DNA from: Hirudinaria manillensis
Lineage: Eukaryota > Annelida > Clitellata > Hirudinida > Hirudinidae
Assembly (NCBI GenBank): GCA_034509925.1
Contig: CM067531.1
Coordinates: forward strand, 4,558,001-4,622,000
Direction: 5' to 3'
Length of the DNA stretch: 64,000 nucleotides
Below the pieces are notes generated by a model. That model ran no database searches. It worked only from the letters and a program-made list of their open reading frames with translations, and had not been told where the DNA came from. This document shows, piece after piece, positions 1 to 12,100 of this stretch; the first letter of the stretch is position 1; every line of letters starts with the position of its first letter. Made by a program: the position numbers and the translations under genes.

Positions 1-3000
1 TCTTCAGACGAAAATGCATAACAAAAGCTGTCTCATCGGAGACGAAGTTGAAAAAATGCTTATCGACTCTTGATTTGATATCTTTAGGTTTGCCCCCTCG
101 TTACATTACTTTGGATTATTCAAGTACTAATTAAGAGGATTACTAGGCTTTTATTGATTTGATTCGACCAGGTATAGGTTGTACACTCGGTTGTGGAATT
201 TATGTTGTCACGGGTGAAGTCATACGGAACATAACTGGGCCTGCAGTGGTCATTAGCTTTGCTATTGCAGCACTTGCTTCTGTTTTAGCAGGTTAGTTTC
301 ACGTAAAATTTAAATTTTCTCAACGCATCAACTAATTACATACAAAAGCAAGCTTTAAATTTTAATCCAATCGATAGACGACACTCAATATGTCGTCGTA
401 ACTGACGTCACATGAAATATTGTCGTCGCAATTGTAGATAATTATGTTTGATTAGATTGCTCGTATAAATCATACTTGTGAGTACGGAAAACATGATAAA
501 ATTAAGAGCAATTTTAAATCACCATGACTCATCGTACGCATTTAATGCTTAAATTTTAAATTTAAATTCGAATTCCTTTAGCCCTGAGTTACGCAGAATT
601 TGGAGCAAGAGTTCCAAAGGCTGGTTCGGCTTACATTTACAGCTACGTGACTGTGGGTGAAATATGGGCTTTTGTTATAGGATGGAACCTCGTTCTAGAA
701 TATGTAATAGGTGAGAGTTTCAGATACTTTCTTAAAACAGATGTTAAATTTTCCTATGTGCCACTAAATTTAAGAGTACGCTTCACATTCTGTTAGGGGC
801 TGCAAGTACCGCGAAGGCCACGAGTTCTTATTTGGATGCTCTGTTTGATCATAAGATCAGCTCTTTTCTTACTCAACACGTTGCAATGGAAATTCCAACT
901 TTATCTCCTTATCCAGATTTTATTGCTTTTGCATTTGTTATGGTCATGACAGGTCGTAATTATAAAATTAGATAAATTTAAAATATAATTCCATTGAAAA
1001 ATAATGTCTTCTCTGGCCTTCAACATTTTAACATTATTACGCAGCCATTGTATGCTTTGGAATTCAGGAATCTTCTCTTCTTAACAACATTTTCATGGTG
1101 GTCAACGTCTCAATTTTAGTGTTTGTCATCATAGCTGGAGCTGTCATGTCCAAGCCAGAAAACTGGAAGATACCGCCTAGCAAGGCAAGATGATTAAAAT
1201 TGCAAATGCAAGGTTATGTGGAGAATTAGAAATCGAAAGTTATTTATTTCTATACCAAGTATGAGCTAAACAGTTCAATGACAAATCAGGTACCTAATCC
1301 GAATGTTAATGGTGGCGGAGGATTTTTTCCATTTGGATATTTGGGAGTTATAAAAGGAGCTAGTGTGTGCTTTTACAGCTACATTGGATTTGATGTCATT
1401 ACAATTGCCGGTCCGATATTGATTAAATTTTCCAGAAAATTATTTCGATTTAGTTTCAGTTTAAAATCTTCAAATTCTCGCAGGAGAAGAGACTCTGAAT
1501 CCAAAGAAATCTATTCCAATCGCAGTACTTTCTTCTTTGTGCATCTGTTCAGTGACGTACATTCGTATGCACATTACCCACGGCTTTTAAACAGATCATA
1601 TTATAATAATATTATTAACTAGACAATAATTTCAGTGCTGACATCTGTTCTGACAATGATGGTTCCCTATTATGTCTTAGAGGCTACTTCCCCCCTTTCA
1701 TCTGCTTTTGAAAGCGTTGGATGGAGCGTTGCTGCTCACGTTATAAACGTTGGAGCTATTATCTGCTTGATTTCCTGGTATGTTTAACCACTTTCATGAG
1801 GGGAATCATCACCTAACCGCGATAATGTACTTATTTATGAAAAACAATTAAGTAATTGCAGTTATAAATGCATATTTTGAATCCACCTAAATACGATAAA
1901 AGGAAGCTATCTAGAACTGTTCTTGGTTTTCAGTCTTTTAACATATGTCTTGGCCATGCCAAGAGTTTTTTATGCCATGGCTTCTGATGGTTTGCTATTT
2001 AAATGCATGGCCAAAGTAAATCAGAGATTTAAAACTCCAGTTATTGCTACGTTAATATCAGGATTGTTCACAGGTGACAGATGCATTTATTAATTCTCGA
2101 ATTAAAATTTATTTAACTCTTAAATTATTTAATATCTTCGTTAGCAATTACAATTAAAATTATGACATAATCACACACTTAGCCATTTTGGCAACGTTCT
2201 TGGAGCTTATCGATCTGGTGAATATGATGTCGATCGGAACTCTCTTGGCTTATACATTGGTTAGTATCTCAGTGCTATTGCTAAGATATCATCCCAGCGA
2301 AATGGAAGATGGAACCAATGAAATGAAGAAGATATTGCCTGGAGATGATGAAAAGCCGGTCTCTGACTCACGCTTAGGTACTCACCGATCATTTTAGGCA
2401 TTTATTTATGATTTTGGACATTACGCATTCAGTACTTTTTATTATTTATTTCAGTAAAATTAGTTGATTTAAATTTATTTCGCAATATTTATACTTCTAG
2501 GAAGATGGAAAAAAATTAGCATGATGCTGTTTGAATCTACGGCACCTTCCAAAAAGTCATATGACATTGTCAGAATTGGATTTTCAGTAATTGGTAAAAT
2601 TCCAAGTTGTTTCAATAAGAAGTTTGTTTGTGTCCATTAAGGACATCTCTGACCAAACATTAAGAGTGTCTAACGAATGCGTTGTTATCGATACATATCG
2701 ATATTGATCTCCTTCAATAGGATTCTAAAGTTGGACGAAGTTGAATAGGACAAGTTTTATTTACGTGGTTGATGATGATTTTTTTTTGCATTTCACGCAA
2801 AAAAACCACTCGATTAATAGACACATTGATTACGTTCCCCCTTGCTCCATCAAGATATATGTTACAATTCATTCTATTTATATAAGTTAAAATAGTTATA
2901 CTTTTAAAAAAATGATTTCAAGACATGTTTACCTCAACATTGGATCAACATCATTTTCAATCATCCAGTTTAGAATCTCAGAATTTCCACTAGCTGTTGT

Positions 3001-3897
3001 AGAATTGTTGAAAATTGTGTCTCATATGGCTATGCTAACGATTAACATAATTATCTAGGCATATAATATATCCAATTAACATCATGGTATAAAATAATTG
3101 GAAATTATCCTGCTCTAAGAATGAACTTATACATTATTACCAACAACTATAATTTATTATTACTATAATTATTATTACTTTATCGTGTAATTTATTAAAA
3201 TTCGTTAAATTTGTTAGCTGTCATGACAGTTTTGAGCACCGGTGTGACATTGGCCTGGACTGATTTATTATTCAGCGGAACTTGGTGGGTTCTGATACTG
3301 TTTCTTGCTCCAAACTTATTCACTGTGATTGTCATCATCCTTCTTTGCTTCCAACCAAAGCAAAAGCCGGAGTTATCCTTTCTCGTATGTAGAAATTCTG
3401 AACTTTCAGTTAAAAGTTGTTTACAATTTAAATTAGAAAAGATGTATCTAACAATTGGATAAATGATAAATGAATAAAAGTAAATTATTATTAAATAATG
3501 GTTGGCTATAATTACGGTATAGTTGTTAATTTCAATGATTGTTTTATCAAAGGCATAATTATTGAAAAATCACTTTTTGGATTTAAGGTTCCTCTTGTCC
3601 CGGTCCTTCCAATTTTCAGTGCCATGATAAACATTTATTTGATGCTGAATCTACCGTCCACCACTTGGCTTAGGTTTTTGGTTTGGATGATAATCGGTGA
3701 GATCATATAAGAATGTATGCATTTGATCTATTTTAAAGAAAAATTAATACATTATTTTGTTGTTTCGAGGTTTCTTCATTTATTTCGGGTATGGAATAAG
3801 AAATAGTTCTGAGGGATCAGAAAAACAAGACATGGATTACAAGGACATTGACATCGGTGCTACTACAAGTGATGAACCTACTCAGAGAACGGATTAA
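1..3897 (+). CDS. Cationic amino acid transporter, SLC7A/CAT family (5' partial)
   Basis: Multi-pass plasma-membrane transporter of the APC superfamily; CAT proteins carry arginine, lysine and ornithine. Exons read as 1-87 (open at the window edge), 172-291, 582-710, 797-952, 1045-1184, 1290-1410, 1484-1564, 1636-1777, 1934-2073, 2183-2377, 2501-2593, 3218-3384, 3588-3696 and 3770-3897 (TAA). They join in frame to about 601 visible residues, close to vertebrate CAT length, so only a short N-terminus is missing. Family signatures seen: [15 protein letters not shown] (first membrane segment), [58 protein letters not shown] and FKVPFLPVLP-like [18 protein letters not shown]. The intron after 1184 needs a GC donor. 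Which CAT subtype it is cannot be told by eye; confidence in the family is very high. Confidence 0.93.
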
Positions 3898-6195
3898 CTA
3901 GAAGGCAATTAGGAATGGAAAATATATTTTCACTAGTTAAGCAAAACCTTTGGATGTTGTAATCATTCAATGAACGAGAACTGTAGTTTTGTGCTTTGAT
4001 CTCTCTGAGTTTATATTTTGCATCGCGAAATAGGTCGTTCATGACGGATCATAACTTGGAATAACAAAATGATGGATTCATTGTTTTTGCTATCTTGAGT
4101 AATGTTATTCTGGCAGAGATCTCGAAATGGTTCAAAAAATGAAATTCTCCAAATTATAATACAATATTTATTCCAGTTGTAAAAAGGCTGTTATTTATTT
4201 ATTTATTATATTTAATCCAGCTATTTCTGTGTTCTGCTCAAGAAAGGTACTGTGAGTAAAAGACGTCGCTCTATTGGCCTTAATTTTTACCTCCTCATTC
4301 GTTGCAAAAATCATCCTCATCGTTATGGTAAAAATGAAAAAATAAAGTTTTATTTACATTCATGTTGCTTAAATATAATTTCTTTTGGTTACATTTTGAC
4401 TCAAACATTTTCAGTTGGTTTGTTCAGTCATAATGTTTTAAACTCAATTCGTAACAAAATTCCGAACCACCTCGATCCTAGGTGCGTGAAGTCATTATAG
4501 ATGTCCCGAACGTAACAAAAAGGGCAAAAAGATAACCAGATTTGTTGGTAACACGTTTTACCGCGGATGTAAAAAGTATAATAACAGTAATAATAATAAT
4601 ATTAATAATTCCGGTTGATTATAGTGGCATAGGTCCAGGTGGACTTCAAGGCCGCTGAGGAGAGCACGGGTGGCTTTCCCTCAAGAGAAACGTCTTCGGG
4701 GCGGTGTGGAAGCCGGCTGGGTCGCAGGTCGTCACTGAAGGATCTAGTCTGTTGGTGTCCAGTCTTGTAGGCCAAACTTGTTTTCGTTGTTAAAGAATAT
4801 GTACTTACGAGAGTAATTTCTTTTAAAACACCTTGTAATTTATCGGAAGGTTTTGGTAAATTTTAAAAAGGCCCAAGACCATCGCTTTGAACACAACTGG
4901 AATGTTGTTTAGAGGCAATTCATTTTCGACAATTTGTAATGCTAAAAAAATTACTGCAAAAAGTGGATTTATATTGATATATATAAGCTTTAATGTTGTG
5001 CGTTTAAGGATGTCCACATTTTTATTTCGCGATACATTGTCAGTTTTTACAGAGTCCAGGGTGATCTTGTCATCACCCAAAGCCATGTTTTCGAGGTTAC
5101 ATTCAATTTTTGCTTTAAAAAAAATATCGCATGCTTTAAAATATTCTAGAAAATTTTGTGTGAAAACTATAACTTTAAATTGAAACTAAAACTTTAAATT
5201 CGCGACTTAAATTTTAACACGTTTAAAAACTTGTGTGGCGGAGGTCCTTAGACATGGTTTTGAAGCTATTACATATTCATGAGGGGCGGAGCTATATGAT
5301 AAGACAGTTATTACCTAATTATTTAGTGATAATTACTATTTATTATTCACTCTCTATTATAAATTTCCATTATTATTCTTGTTTTTGTAAAAGTGGACTA
5401 ATTCCTGCATTTTAAGATTGTGTTACTTATGTGGCCAGTACGAATCGTTCATTCACGATTTTAAAGTCCCCAATTTATTTTGCTGCTAGTAGGTTGAATT
5501 GTTACCACATTTGGTTGATGGTGACTTTAATCGTATCCTGTCCCGCTGGCTTGCGGTGCAAAGGTCGGCGAAATTCTATTTCTGAACTCCTGGGCTTTAT
5601 GGTGATTTCGAAAAACTCTACATGTTTAGCAGAGATAGATTTAAAGGAACCCAGAAAGTATCAGATGGTTCTCAGATTGTGGTCTCGACAAATGCGTGCA
5701 GAAGCGACATCTCGTTTGGCCTGGTGTTAATATTTGACAAAAATTTTCTTTTCTCTTAAAAAGCCTTACTTAAACATCGCTTTTTTCTGAAATAACAAGT
5801 GAATTAAATTGCTTTGGTGTGATTGAGACAACATTGCGTACAATTTTAAAATTTTTACCAAACGTAACTCCTCCCCCCAAAATATGCAGTAGATTCAAAA
5901 CCGTGTCGCCGACCCTTAAATCAAACTCTGTTTACATTGTTTTGCCGGGAATCTTACAGTTGAACGGAGGTTTGATCACTTGATAAATTCGGTTCTGGAA
6001 CATTTTGTCGATGTTTAAGTGGTTTCATTTTTAACATTTTTTAAATAAAAGAGTCATCTGCATCAATCCATGTGACTCTATTCATGATAGCTTTTTGTAG
6101 CAAATTAGGATTGCTAGAATTCGATGGCAGTGGATTTTTGAGGATTGATTTTCAATATTTTGTTAAAAATTTACACCAGAAGTTTGTTTGAAGCA
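3898..6195. other. Intergenic region between SLC7A gene and SMC4
   Basis: No intact gene recognised. It holds the SLC7A 3' flank, a GC-rich block next to an AAT tract (about 4581-4775), and on the minus strand between about 4820 and 6020 stretches of open frame broken by stops, described in the findings. The last 150 bases should contain the SMC4 promoter; I see no clear core element. Confidence 0.5.
4581..4775 (-). repeat. GC-rich block ending in an AAT/ATT tract; possible retroelement 3' end
   Basis: In an AT-rich neighbourhood, positions about 4611-4775 are strikingly GC-rich and unlike the flanks. They abut a simple AAT/AAT-like tract at about 4581-4611. Read on the minus strand, a GC-rich tail followed by an ATT microsatellite is what a 3'-truncated non-LTR retroposon would look like. 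The decayed element at 59580-60460 has the same arrangement. No coding sequence is visible here, so the assignment is inference only. Confidence 0.3.
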
Positions 6196-9100
6196 ATGGA
6201 AGATGAAAATGATGTAGCTAATTCATCTGTCCTTAATTTTGATGAGAATGGCATTCCAGGTAATTAGAACTAGCTTATAACATATTTGTAACACTCATTT
6301 ATAATCAACAACTGATGCAATATTCATTCATCAATTTGTTTTTGCCTGAAACTCGGTGCAAATGCAAATAAAAAGATATCTACAAAGGAATTATGATGAA
6401 TCTCATTTTCATAATTGTTTTATTAGTTTATCAGGAACTCGTGGTGCCAGATCTTCTCGATACATCAACTTTAAGCGAGGGAGATGGTCCTCGTCTGGTC
6501 ATAACCCATATTATCAATGAAAATTTCAAGTCATATGCGGGTGTCAAAAAATTAGGACCTTTCCACAAAGTAATGAACTTTATTAGCACGATTTGCTTTG
6601 TGGCAGTTGCAGTAATTTACTACTTTTTCAGAATTTTACCGCAATTATTGGTCCAAACGGAAGTGGAAAATCCAATGTCATTGATTCCATGCTGTTTGTG
6701 TTTGGATATCGTGCCTCGAAGATTCGTTCCAAGAAAATAAGTGTCCTGATTCATAACAGTGACTCTTTTAGCAATGTGGAAAGTTGTACAGTTAGTGTAC
6801 ACTTCCAGAAGATTTATGATGCAGGGGTGAGGATTTTTTATTGCCTGAACTTTATTTATTTATTTACTAGTTAAATATTTATTTTATTATTTGTTCTAAA
6901 GTGATTAATTTGTAAATACAGAGCATAGTGCATGATAAGCAAGTGAAATTTCTTTATATCAATTCTCTCAATTTGACAAAGAATAGCTTGGGTGATTTTT
7001 AAAAATGGCTTTTGAAGCCTCAGCATTTTGTCTTAGTTAGAATGATGGAATATTGGATGATTTTTTACAGAAAGGTGAAGATGACTTTGAAGTTGTGGAA
7101 GGTTCCCAGTTTGTAGTTTCCAGAACAGCCTTCAAAGATAGCAGTTCCTACTACAAGATAAATGATAGGAAGGTTCACTTCAAAGAAGTTGAAAGTTTCC
7201 TAAAGGGGGTGGGAGTTGATCTCGTGCACAACAGGTTCCTCATCCTGCAGGTCAGACGATCTCGTTTAATTTTATTCACAAGAAGTCGTTCAATTCATGG
7301 GATGTCGTGATGCTTTTTTTTGCTCGTCTGAGATTTCAGTCTCGAAGCTCTTCCATGAGTTTGCTCGATGTTTTAGGGTGAAGTGGAGCAAATAGCCATG
7401 ATGAAGTCAAAGGCACAAAATAAGAACGAAGATGGAATGTTGGAATTTCTGGAGGACATCATAGGCAGCAGTCGCTTCAAGGAACCAATCGAAACCCTTG
7501 CAAGAAGAGTCGAGGAACTGGCAGAGCTGAAAACCGAAAAGGTTTTGTACCTATTTGCATATTCTATTCAATTCAATTCAATTCAGCAAATATTTAAAGG
7601 GCCTTTTTTATCCTAAGTCCTAGGATGTTAAGGCACTATGATGCACTGTAGCATTGAGAGACAATGAAATACAAAAAAATGAAATAATTTGAATAAAAAA
7701 CAAAAACGATTAATATTTAAATATTTATATTTCCTATTTAAGAGTCTAATAGTTTTATTTATGCATTTAAAGTTAAAGTTGATTTTAATTTTAATGTGAT
7801 AAAGGAAATGTTATTTTCATACTTTAGTATAATAGAGTTAAGATAACTGAGAAGGAAAAAAATGAACTGGAAGATGCAAAAAATGAGGCAGTGGCTTATC
7901 TGGAACTAGAAAATGATATCACTCAAAAAAGGAGCATCGAGCTACAGAAATATCTGTAAGAATTGATAAAAAATTATAAAATTATTAATTAAATAATTAT
8001 GAAAACTGTTTTTTGAGTTTTGTTTTACTTTTAAAAGTCTCAAAATAAATTCGTAGCTCCTCGTCCGAAAAACTTTACAAAGAAGCTGCAGAAACCATGG
8101 CCACAGTTGCAGAGGATTTGAAATCATTCGAGGTGAAGCTGCAGGAAACCATGAGTCAGAAGAAGGCCATTGCCAAAGAATCTCGAGAGATCATAAAGTA
8201 CGAAACCGTCTTTTAATTCTCGGAGCTCCGCAAACCGGACCTAATCCCTCGGACGTTCGATTTTAGAAAATTTACAGACGCCGACGCTTTGCACGAGAAA
8301 GTGACGCGCGAGTTCAAAGAGTACGAACAGAGGGACAATAGGTGCCAGGAGGATCAGAAACATTGCAGGAACGACGCCAAGACTCTCTCCAAGTCGCTTC
8401 AGCAGGAAGAAGCCAAGGCACGTTCAAAGATTTATTTTCATCCCGTTTCCCATCCTAACGTCGTTTCACGTTCTTCCACCTTCTTGCAGCTGGCACAGTT
8501 GAAGATCGTACCAGAAAAAAAAGAGGAAGATGCAAAACAACTTGCAACAAAGTTGGAGAAGCTCCAAAAAGACAAACAGAAGGAGGAGGAAAGGTTCAAC
8601 GAGGTCATGAACAGCTTCCAGGACGAAACGAAGGTTCTGTTCTTTCGGAGGAACGCGACGACGATTTCGTTCGGTTTCTAATAAATAAAAATAAAAATTA
8701 TCTGAAAAATTTAAAAATAGGATCTTCAGAAAAAGAAAGAAAAGATGGAAAAAAAGCTTTCAGGTCACCAGAAGAACGTCAACGTTGCCAAGCAAGAAGT
8801 AAGTCATAATAAGCTTGGAAAATGTTCTACATTAAGTTTATTAACTAGATTAGTAAGTAATTAGTTAAATATTAATTATAATCAATATTCAATAATTAAT
8901 TAATTAGATGTTCGATTTGCAAGGCTCGTTAGGTTATCGCTTCTATTGGAATTGATTTTTTAAAAATATCGTGTTTCGTTGATCTTTTTGAGTCATTTTG
9001 ATTTGATTTTCAGTACCAATTGAAACAAGCAGAGTTGGATCTCTTGAAAAGAAACCACACCAAGGAATCTGCAAAACTTGTTGAAATTAGAAGAAATATG

Positions 9101-12100
9101 GAGAGGGTGCAAAATGCATTGAAAGACAAGAAAGAGTTTGTTTGATTTAATTTCATGCTTCAAGCACAAAACTGGCTTCTAAAATTACAAATTAATTATG
9201 CTTAGCTGTCAATCCAATATTATTATTATTAATTTAGTGATCCAATTCCAAAGGGATTGTATTAACAAGTTCTGTTCTTGATCATGCATTGTTCACCATA
9301 ATTTCTTTAGATCATTGGAGGAGATTAATCAAAAACTGCCCGAGTGCAACACGGCATTCGAGAAAGCGAAGGCGGACCTTTCAGAAGTGAACAAAATCCA
9401 CCAGGACAAAGGGAACACTGTAAGTAGTTAAAATCAGTTGTTGGTCAACATTGCACTTCATGAAGCTGGTCTCAAAACAATTCGTCTCATTTGACATTAC
9501 ATTCGCCAAAAACAATCAGGTTAAGCAACTCCGACTGAAAGTGGAAATGGCCAGGAGCAGTTACCAAAGTGCCCAGGACCAGGGCAGAGTCATGGAGTAC
9601 TTGATGAACCTCAAGAGAAGCGGTCGAATACCGGGCATTCACGGAAGACTCGTAAGCACGGCGAGGTTCGCTCGGTCCTTCGTTTCGACTTCCATCTTTC
9701 TTTACTTTGACAGGGAGACTTGGGAGCCATCGACGAGAAGTACGACGTAGCCGTGTCCACGGCCTGCGGTTACCTCGACCACGTCATAGTAGACGACATG
9801 GACGTTGCCCAAAAGTGCATCGAGGCTTTGAAGGCAGAATCGGTCGGACAGGCCAAGTTCATAGGTCTGGATCACATGTCCAAGTGGAAGGAGTACTGCA
9901 CTAAGAAGATTAACGCGTGAGTCTCGTGTTTCTCGTGACTTGTAGTGGATCAAAGTATTTCGATGCTCTCGGATCACCAAGAATAGCAAGTGGAAGTTTT
10001 AGTCAGAAAATCAAAGTATAATTGAATATTATGATTCAAATTGGAGCATGCATAATCTAGGAAGTTGCAAGGAGTTGTAAATTTTTATATTATAACGTTA
10101 AGGATCAGTAAAATCTAATAAAACAACCATTTTAAGCATTTCTCTGACGATCGAACTTCTTTGAAACAGTCCAGAAAACGTTCCTCGCATCTTCGACCTG
10201 ATAAACGTGAAGAACAAAGAGGTTCTGCCGGCGTTTTACTTCGGACTCCGAGACACTTTGGTGGCCAAAGACCTCGATCAGGCGACCAGGATTGCTTACG
10301 GTTCGACCAGGTACAGGGTGGTGACGCTAGGCGGTCAATTGATCGATCTCTCGGGTGAGTTTTGTGCGATTTATTGATTAATTGGTTAACCATTTGCTTT
10401 GTTGTTTCTGCAAATGTTTTTGTTGCCTATTGACTGGTGCCATGAGATGTATGAGTCATTTGAAAGTCACTAAGTATTAAATACTACTTGTTACTGCTGG
10501 GCATATTGTATGATGATAGGAATAGAAATAAATATGGATAAATCAATTATTTATTAATCTACCAATAATTTATTCATGAATTTACTATTAAATCAATTAA
10601 TTATTTTTCAAATTATAAATGGTGGATTGATTCAAATGATTAGGAACCATGAGCGGAGGAGGCAACAGGGTCATCAAAGGAAAAATGGGTTCAAGTCTTG
10701 TCGAGGAAGTCGACCCGAAGGAACTTCAAAGCATGGAGAAGGAATTGGACAAGGTTTGCTTTTGAGACAACAATTTATTTTTATTTATTATATGTAAATG
10801 TAACAATTAATCAAAATAAGAATCCTAAATGCTGCTATTATTCTTAATTTAATGCCACCTCCATTGAATGAATTAGAACTAATCCACATTGTCTGAAATA
10901 TACAACTTTAACTAAATCAATTTGCAGATTAATTTGACAAAATTCCATAATATCATTGAATGAAGTGATTAGGACCACTGAAAAAGTAGTTGTGGAAAAA
11001 CTATATTCACATTACAAATTGATTGTTAAAAAATGTTGTTGGACCACCAGGAGGTGTCTTTCACTGTAAAGCTTTAGGATGCACAATTGTAAAATATGTA
11101 TTTCTCTTGTTAGAATTAAAACCAGATAGCAATTTAAGAAATATTTTAAACAATACAATTTGTTTTTGTCTGGATGCCAATTTCAATATAACAATTTCAA
11201 TTTTAAACTGCAGTGCTTGAAGGAGATCGAAGCTTGTCAGGAGAACAGGTACAAACTGCAGGAGATTGTAGAAAAGATGCAGAAGTCCCACAGGGAAATG
11301 CAGCATTCTGCTCAGAAAATGTCAAACGAGATTGCGGTACGTGCTCGTTAGAAGCTCAAAGTTTTGATGAAGTTTTTCTTTTAGGGTTAATTTTTATATT
11401 TTATATCTTTAGAATCTTCAAGAACAATGTTCAAGTTTTGAGAGGCAGCTTAAAGATCAGGAAGAGATTGTTGCTGCTTCCATACCAAATGAGGATGAGC
11501 TTCAAGAAATGGAAAATAGAGTTGCAAGTCTCAAGGAAGGTAAAACTATCGATTCTGTTTTGTAACAGTTTTGAAAGTTCATAAAGTTAAATAAACAACT
11601 AACAATGTCTGCTTTTAAATCATTGCTTGCAGATTTTGAAAAAGTACAAAAGGTTGCTTCAGATTTGCAAGATGAAATTTACGAGTGAGTCATGATTGAC
11701 GGTCGATAATTTATTAATTAACTTATAATTAGCATTATGATAATGATTTTTACTGTGTTTTGACATTTGAAATTATCGTAAAATATAATAATTATTCTAA
11801 ATATACCTTGGTATTGTGTCACCAGGATCCACAAACAAATAATGGAGATCGGTGGAAGGGAGTTGAAGTCCATTGAGACGAGGATGGGTCTCTTAAACAC
11901 TGAAATTGATCAACTCAACAACGCCCTCACGGAAATCAATGTGGCCATCAAGACGGCCCAGAGGTATATTTCAATAAAGACATGCTACTTTAAATATTTA
12001 AACTTTATAAAATTATGTCAGTTTGTTCTTTAAGATCTTTTACAATGCTTGAATTTGATTATTATTTGACAGGAATACTGTAAAATCTGAAGCAAAAGTC

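Noticed and set aside
9702-9989. Open frames antisense to the SMC4 hinge exon
   Set aside because: Shadow of the conserved plus-strand exon; no splice or family support.
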